From Collybia mongolica (Eukaryota > Basidiomycota > Agaricomycetes > Agaricales > Clitocybaceae), in NCBI GenBank assembly GCA_013420905.1, contig JAAXNY010000004.1:1302001-1366000 (forward strand): a stretch of 64,000 nucleotides of DNA. The letters are read 5' to 3'. Below the pieces are notes generated by a model that ran no database searches, was not told where the DNA came from, and worked only from the letters and a program-made list of their open reading frames with translations. The translations under genes and the position numbers were made by a program. This document shows positions 58,201-64,000 of this stretch, in pieces; position 1 is the first letter of the stretch; each line of letters starts with the position of its first letter.

Positions 58201-58767
58201 GGAGATGGCAAGGTGTACCACAGTGCTGATTCTATTGTGCATGAAGGAATTGATGGGGCTGAAGCAATGTATCCTGTTGAATATCTGAACTCTATCAATG
58301 TATCAGGGCTACCTCTATCTAAGCTAATTTTAAAGGTGGGGTGCCCTGTCATGATATTGCGCAACTTAAACCCAGTTGATGGTGTTTGCAATGGGTCAAG
58401 GGGAATAATAACACAGATGAGCAACCGTGTTGTAGAAGTACGGTTGATTGGGGGGCAAAATGATGGGCATAAAGAATTTATCCCAAGAATCCGAATGATA
58501 CCATCTAACAGCCTAATACCTTTTAAATTGACAAGGTTGCAACTACCTTTACAGCTAGGATTTTCTATGACAATAAACAAATCCCAAGGGCAATCACTGC
58601 ACCAAGTTGGACTTGACTTTAGGTCTCCTGTATTTACACATGGACAGTTTTATGTTGCAATTTCACGTGCAACATCAGTATATAGAATCAAAGCTGTTAT
58701 ACTAGATACTGCAGACAATAATAGGTATACCAAAAATGTAGTTTACCAAGAGGTGCTTTTAGATTAG
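55270..58767 (+). CDS. Helitron transposase, Rep and helicase part (after CACTA insertion)
   Basis: The larger part of the rolling-circle transposase, open to TAG at 58767. It begins GGLKRINELHPLYPSLHFVL, the natural continuation of the part ending at 42523. The Rep nuclease has the HUH motif in RGLPHMHMIIFLAPE and the tyrosine region in YIYKYVYKGHDRT. After a linker comes the SF1 PIF1-like helicase: QKAAFNAVKEAV, Walker A in GSGGCGKTFVYNTL, ASSGIAALLLAGGRTAH, Walker B in DLILWDEALM, GGDYQQILPVV, and near the end LQLGFSMTINKSQGQSL and FYVAISRATS. The ATG at 55246 lies in CACTA sequence and is accidental. No stop or frameshift found, so the gene was probably intact when the CACTA element landed. 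Confidence 0.92.
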   Translation, partial: GLKRINELHPLYPSLHFVLLFPTGQLQWHPNIEHNTQNNNESESSDNSDAEGGQVRAVRRRHKHVTQAEYFGYRLHPRQGETDHIFRAGKLFQEYVVDSWATTEQHRLQYIAGNQSKLRSDLYKGLADAIHHNPEIDGDDLGKRTILPSSFTAGTRFMTQCCQDALALNRHFKGADLFLTATADPNWPEIKRELLPGQKASDRPDLISRVFKLKMKELLKDIVQRGVLGVSVARVYTIEFQKRGLPHMHMIIFLAPESKLRTPEDVDSLISAEFPDPNEQPELFELVKRVMVHGPCGNLNKDSPCMEDKKCIRYYPKPIKHMTTLSENAYASYRRCPLAQPYKVGNYDLDNQWVVPYNPYLLWKYQCHINLECVISIKSIKYIYKYVYKGHDRTTAEFRNKNDEVKLYLDARYISPCEGIWQIFQYHMHQEHPPVTRLQVHLKDQHNVTWDADSTVPMQQVVERAATQDTTLTGFFKANIKFPDEAKDLLYQDFPKKFVWVDKTKKWKLRERGFAIGRMYYAHPASGERFYLRLLLTAVKGPKSYEDLATFEDRLYPSFREACHARGLLDDDQEWIQALTEASLMQTGRQLRSLFAMILAECQPSDPIALWNQFRENICDDLAHWLRTKGGVANPTEEQVYDYGLYLIEQILARSNKSLTSIIGMPTSQMDWAIQLGNTLIQEQQNYDDAEQFAEYLERSEQLNDEQKAAFNAVKEAVETKSGQSFFLNGSGGCGKTFVYNTLCCYFRGQRKIVLCVASSGIAALLLAGGRTAHFRFKIPLEVHESATCGISKGTPEAELLQQTDLILWDEALMQHRHVFDAVNRLCQDIRGNNRTFGGLTVVFGGDYQQILPVVPKGSCAQTVGACLMRSPLWSELQILKLNKNMRLNGVTENETNFAKWQVEVGHGKLTDDNGNVTLPDNFCCAENTVESLIDTIYPDIGNPVLKPDTFYSERAILSARNDDVDSLNKKVLDMFPGDGKVYHSADSIVHEGIDGAEAMYPVEYLNSINVSGLPLSKLILKVGCPVMILRNLNPVDGVCNGSRGIITQMSNRVVEVRLIGGQNDGHKEFIPRIRMIPSNSLIPFKLTRLQLPLQLGFSMTINKSQGQSLHQVGLDFRSPVFTHGQFYVAISRATSVYRIKAVILDTADNNRYTKNVVYQEVLLD

Positions 58768-58927
58768 AAATATTATATAGATTATGATTTCTATAAGGGA
58801 AAAAGCTTATACCTAAAATATTGAGATTAAGCATATAATAAAGTGTTGGGATCAAGAGGGGGTCTGGGGGCAGAGCCCCCAGCAAGCTGAAGGTTATGTG
58901 GTGGAGCCATGGGTGAGCGTAGCGGTG

Positions 58928-58944
58928 CCGTGGCGTAGCCACGG
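58928..58944 (+). repeat. 3' terminal hairpin of Helitron-like element B
   Basis: CCGTGGCGTAGCCACGG differs by one loop base from the hairpin of element A and is followed by the same TAAGCTTGT ending. Confidence 0.78.
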
Positions 58945-58957
58945 GCTGTAAGCTTGT

Positions 58958-61327
58958 CCTATACATTAAAACAGCTGGGTGTTTTGACCCTAGCTTTGCT
59001 GACCTAATATTCGCTTTGCTGACTAAAAATATGACTAATCAAAAAAAGATGACAAATATTGAACGGATGCCTGAAACAGAAGCAGGCGGCATTTGCCATC
59101 AGACACACAAGCTTACTACCCGTGCCTTCGGCACGGGGGGGTGGCTCGTCCATTCTGAGGACAAATAATATTTACACAAATATATAAAGGGAGTTCCAGA
59201 TATATGGTCACTGGAGTGTGGATTGCAGTTGGCCACAAATGCCATTGATTTTTTTTCCCCATACCACAGGCCCCCAGAAGCTCACCTATATGTTTGGAAA
59301 ACTTTTCTGGATTTGAGACTCCCAAAATGATGATTTTTCCAGCCCAAAATAGTGGATCTGAGTGATTCTGGCAAAGTCCTTGGCCTAAATATAGCAGATT
59401 TCAGACCTTCCTTGAGGATTTTTTCAAGTAATGGGTCACTGGTTCATTTGATCTGTTTCAGCTTGAGAAGAGCCAGAGTCCAGATTCACAATCCTCAAGA
59501 AGCACTAAAAAAAACTTGGCCCCAGTATGGCAAGAATTGTCATGTTCTTTTTTCCATATGTTTTATGTTTTATAACATAAGCCCTGGTCCATATAGTGGA
59601 TTTGAGGCACAAAATATTGTGGATTTGAGGCCCATTCTGGAGAAAAACTTTTCCAAACATATAGGGGAGCTTCCAGGGGCCTCATACCACTCTAAGGAAC
59701 AACTGTAAAATTGAAATTAATTTACAACAAATTACCTTGGTATTTCAGAAGAGATTCATCTGCTTCATTCTTATTTTTACTGTGGCAAGAATACATAGAT
59801 GATGACTCATGATTATGGCTTTTGGTTTTGTAAATGAGATGGTAATTAGTCTCACAACAAATACAGGTGATATGTTCCTGCCTACAATCAAGGCACTCTC
59901 TAGATTGCACACAATCTTATATATTTACCTCAACTGAGCCTCAAAACTATTATGCATGCTTTGATAAGTATTTTGTAATCAACAGGCTATGGTCATGAAA
60001 TTTTGTTCAATTGATTTGGCCTTTCCAGAATGTTCTATGAGAGGGGAGAAAGAAGAATGACACTACTTCCAGATTCCAGCAACAAAATGAGCTAGTAGTT
60101 AGAAACCTGAGGGCACACATTTTACAAATTTGATGCTGGATGCTTTTTGGTCACATGACTAAACAATGTGTCTGACGGCAAATGCCGCCTGCTTCTGTTT
60201 CAGGCATCTGTTCAATATTTGTCATCTTTCTTTGATTAGTCATATTTTTAGTCAGCAAAGCGAATATTAGGTCAGCAAAGCTAGGGTCAAAACACCCAGC
60301 TGTTTTCATGTATAGGATATAGGATAGGATATAGGATCATTTAGTCATGTGACCAAAAAGCGTCCAGCATCAAATTTGTAAAATGTGTGCCCTCAGACTT
60401 CTAACTACTAGCTCATGTGTCCATTTGTTGCTGGGATTTGGAAGTGGTGTCATTTTCTTTCTCCCCTCTCATAGAACATTCTGGAAAGGTCAAATCAATT
60501 AAATAAAGTTTCATGGCCATAGCCTATTGATTACAAAATACTTATCAAAGCATGCATAATAGTTTTGAGGCTCAATTGAGGTATACAGGGAAATATATAA
60601 GATTGTGTGCAATCTAGAGAGTGCCTTGATTGTAGGCAGGAACATATCACATGTATTTGTTATGAGACTAATTACCATCTCATTTACAAAACCAAAAGCC
60701 ATAATCATGATTCATCATCTATTCTTGCCACAGTAAAAATAAGAATGAAGCAGATGGATCTCTCCTGGAATACCAAGGTATTTTGTTGTAAATTCCAATT
60801 TTACAGTTGTTCCTTAGAGTGGTATGAGGCCCCTGGAAGCTCCCCTATATGTTTGGAGAAGTTTTTCACCAGAATGGGCCTTAAATCCACTATATGGGCC
60901 AGGGCTTATATCATAAAACATATTTAGTGCTTTTTGAGGATTGTGAATCTGGGCTCTGGCTCTTCTCAAACTGAAACAGATCAAATGAACCAGTGACCCA
61001 TTACTTGAAAAAAATCCTTAAGGAAGGTCTGAAATCTGCTATATTTAGGCCAAGGATTTTGCCAGAATCACTCAGATCTACTATTTTGGGCTGGGAAAAT
61101 CATCATTTTGGGAGTCTCAAATCCACAAAAATTTCCCAAACATATAGGGGAGCTTCCAGGGGCCTGTGGTATGGGGGAAAAAAAAACAATGCCATTTGTG
61201 GCCAACTGCAATCCACACTCCAGTGACCATATGTCTGGAACTCCCTTTATATATTTGTGTAAATATTATTTGCCTGCAGAATGGATGAGCCATCCCCCCG
61301 TGCTGAAGGCACGGGTAGTAAGCTTGT
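58958..61327 (+). mobile_element. Helitron-like element C, non-autonomous, split by an inverted sister
   Basis: Starts straight after element B with CCTATACATTAAAACAGCTG and ends with hairpin CCCGTGCTGAAGGCACGGG (61297-61315) and TAAGCTTGT at 61327. It has no transposase. Its own sequence is 58958-59106 plus 60337-61327 (about 1.14 kb); the part between is element D. The join is supported because D, in reverse, reads through the same place without interruption (CAGACACATTGTTTAGTCAT). Confidence 0.75.
59107..60336 (-). mobile_element. Helitron-like element D, nested in C, opposite strand
   Basis: A 1.23-kb relative of element C on the minus strand. Its 3' end is at 59107 (ACAAGCTTA on the plus strand) with hairpin CCCGTGCCTTCGGCACGGG (59119-59137). 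Its 5' end is at about 60336 with several TCCTATA units. Together with C it makes a long inverted repeat (about 59107-60165 against 60340-61327). Confidence 0.75.
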
Positions 61328-61992
61328 ACGAAACTATGGCGAGTAGCTAGTTCGTCATGCTGAGGCCATCTAACCTTTTTGGGTCCAATTTCGGATTGTG
61401 AGGTAAAAAGCTGGTCGGAGGGGATGACGGATTGAACGAATGGGCCACTGTTGCTATATCGTTAGAGGGAAGGCGCGCGCCATCTACAACCGCGGTTCCA
61501 CCTCGCCGTCATCAGGAGATAGTCTCATTCACGTAGGTTGGTATTGGATGGCAAGTACTGTTGGTGACTCGAGCTTTACCTTCGCGACGGTGGCAACTAT
61601 TTACGTTCGGGTTGTGGCGGGCTTGGCAGTGATCCGTCCCACGTGGCAATGGAGCCGTTCAAGTCATTCCATCTTCCGCGTAAACCACTGCCATACCTGG
61701 TAATGACTCGAACAAACGCCTCTCATATCGCGACCATCTCAAGCCCGCGTGTATGTGTGTGGCAATGCAGGCACATTAGTTGATGTTGGGCACAGGACAT
61801 GAAAAAGAATGAAATTGATGGCGTCGCACCGATCATCTCCTGAAGCCACGTACCCTGAAAGCCACGTTTCAAGGCGTCGACGTGTTTTCTCTGAATCTGA
61901 GGTGCATGAAAGACGTGGTCGGGACGATTTTACACGTGATGCCCAGTATAAATCCAAGCCGTCTGGTGGATCGAGATTTTTTTCAAACTATC
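61328..61992. other. Upstream region of BiP
   Basis: Host DNA resumes after the Helitron block. The last 120 bp contain several ACGTG cores (at about 61877, 61912 and 61934) in the style of bZIP sites, which would suit a gene induced by ER stress, but no consensus UPRE is certain. Confidence 0.4.
61947..61953 (+). promoter_or_regulatory. Probable TATA box of BiP
   Basis: TATAAAT about 40 bp before the ATG at 61993. The closeness implies a very short 5' UTR, or a start site further down. Confidence 0.45.

Positions 61993-64000
<2,008 letters not shown>

Larger units (their letters stand above)
40294..58957 (+). mobile_element. Helitron-like element B, Rep/helicase-bearing, split by CACTA
   Basis: Starts directly after the end of element A with the same 5' block and ends with hairpin (58928-58944) and TAAGCTTGT. 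Without the 12.7-kb CACTA insertion it would be about 5.9 kb. It carries one large transposase gene in two parts (41080-42523 and 55270-58767). 5' and 3' ends agree with element A, so both ends are supported by a second copy. Rolling-circle transposition through a HUH nuclease and PIF1-type helicase is the known mechanism of this class. Confidence 0.85.

Noticed and set aside
61882..61992. Upstream ATG extending BiP by 37 residues
   Set aside because: It would place the hydrophobic signal sequence far from the N-terminus and includes the TATA box as coding sequence.

Overview
The window reads as nuclear DNA of a filamentous basidiomycete, most likely an Agaricomycete. The evidence is dense genes cut by roughly 40-60 nt GT-AG introns (several with a CTAAC-like branch site), a copper radical oxidase with all its active-site residues, kinase and membrane-protein families I know only from mushrooms, and a repeat load of Helitron, CACTA, hAT, Tc1 and Tad-like LINE elements. 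I saw no rRNA, tRNA, CRISPR array or bacterial operon.

Layout. 0.7-8.3 kb is accessory: a kinase-like pseudogene, a multi-pass membrane protein, and a tandem pair of secreted/membrane proteins, the second copy killed by two stop codons. 8.9-15.5 kb is a full-length LINE with a 13-bp target duplication. 16.2-36.0 kb is mostly conserved genes: an atypical kinase, a copper radical oxidase, a seven-helix receptor, Mediator MED14, the SLX1 nuclease, a GNAT acetyltransferase, a small unrecognised gene and PEP carboxykinase. 38.2-61.3 kb is one 23-kb block of mobile DNA. From 62.0 kb to the end lies the first part of the ER chaperone BiP/Kar2.

The mobile block is a nest. Helitron-like elements lie head to tail (38.2-40.3, 40.3-58.96, 58.96-61.3 kb). 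The middle one carries a Rep/helicase gene cut in two by a 12.7-kb CACTA element that starts CACTGTG, ends CACAGTG and is flanked by a GTG duplication. Removing the element and one GTG makes the open frame continuous. The CACTA element carries a Tnp2-type transposase, a small accessory gene and an SPT5-like KOW-protein gene. It was itself invaded by a Tc1 element (inside an intron, two bases after its start), an hAT deletion derivative and a 232-bp foldback. The last Helitron-like element was invaded by an inverted sister copy, giving a kilobase-scale palindrome.

The stop codons that break otherwise preserved genes are mostly explicable as C-to-T changes (CGA to TGA, CAA to TAA, TGG to TGA), in both ordinary genes and transposons. 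That fits deamination of methylated cytosine or a RIP-like process, but has not been tested statistically.
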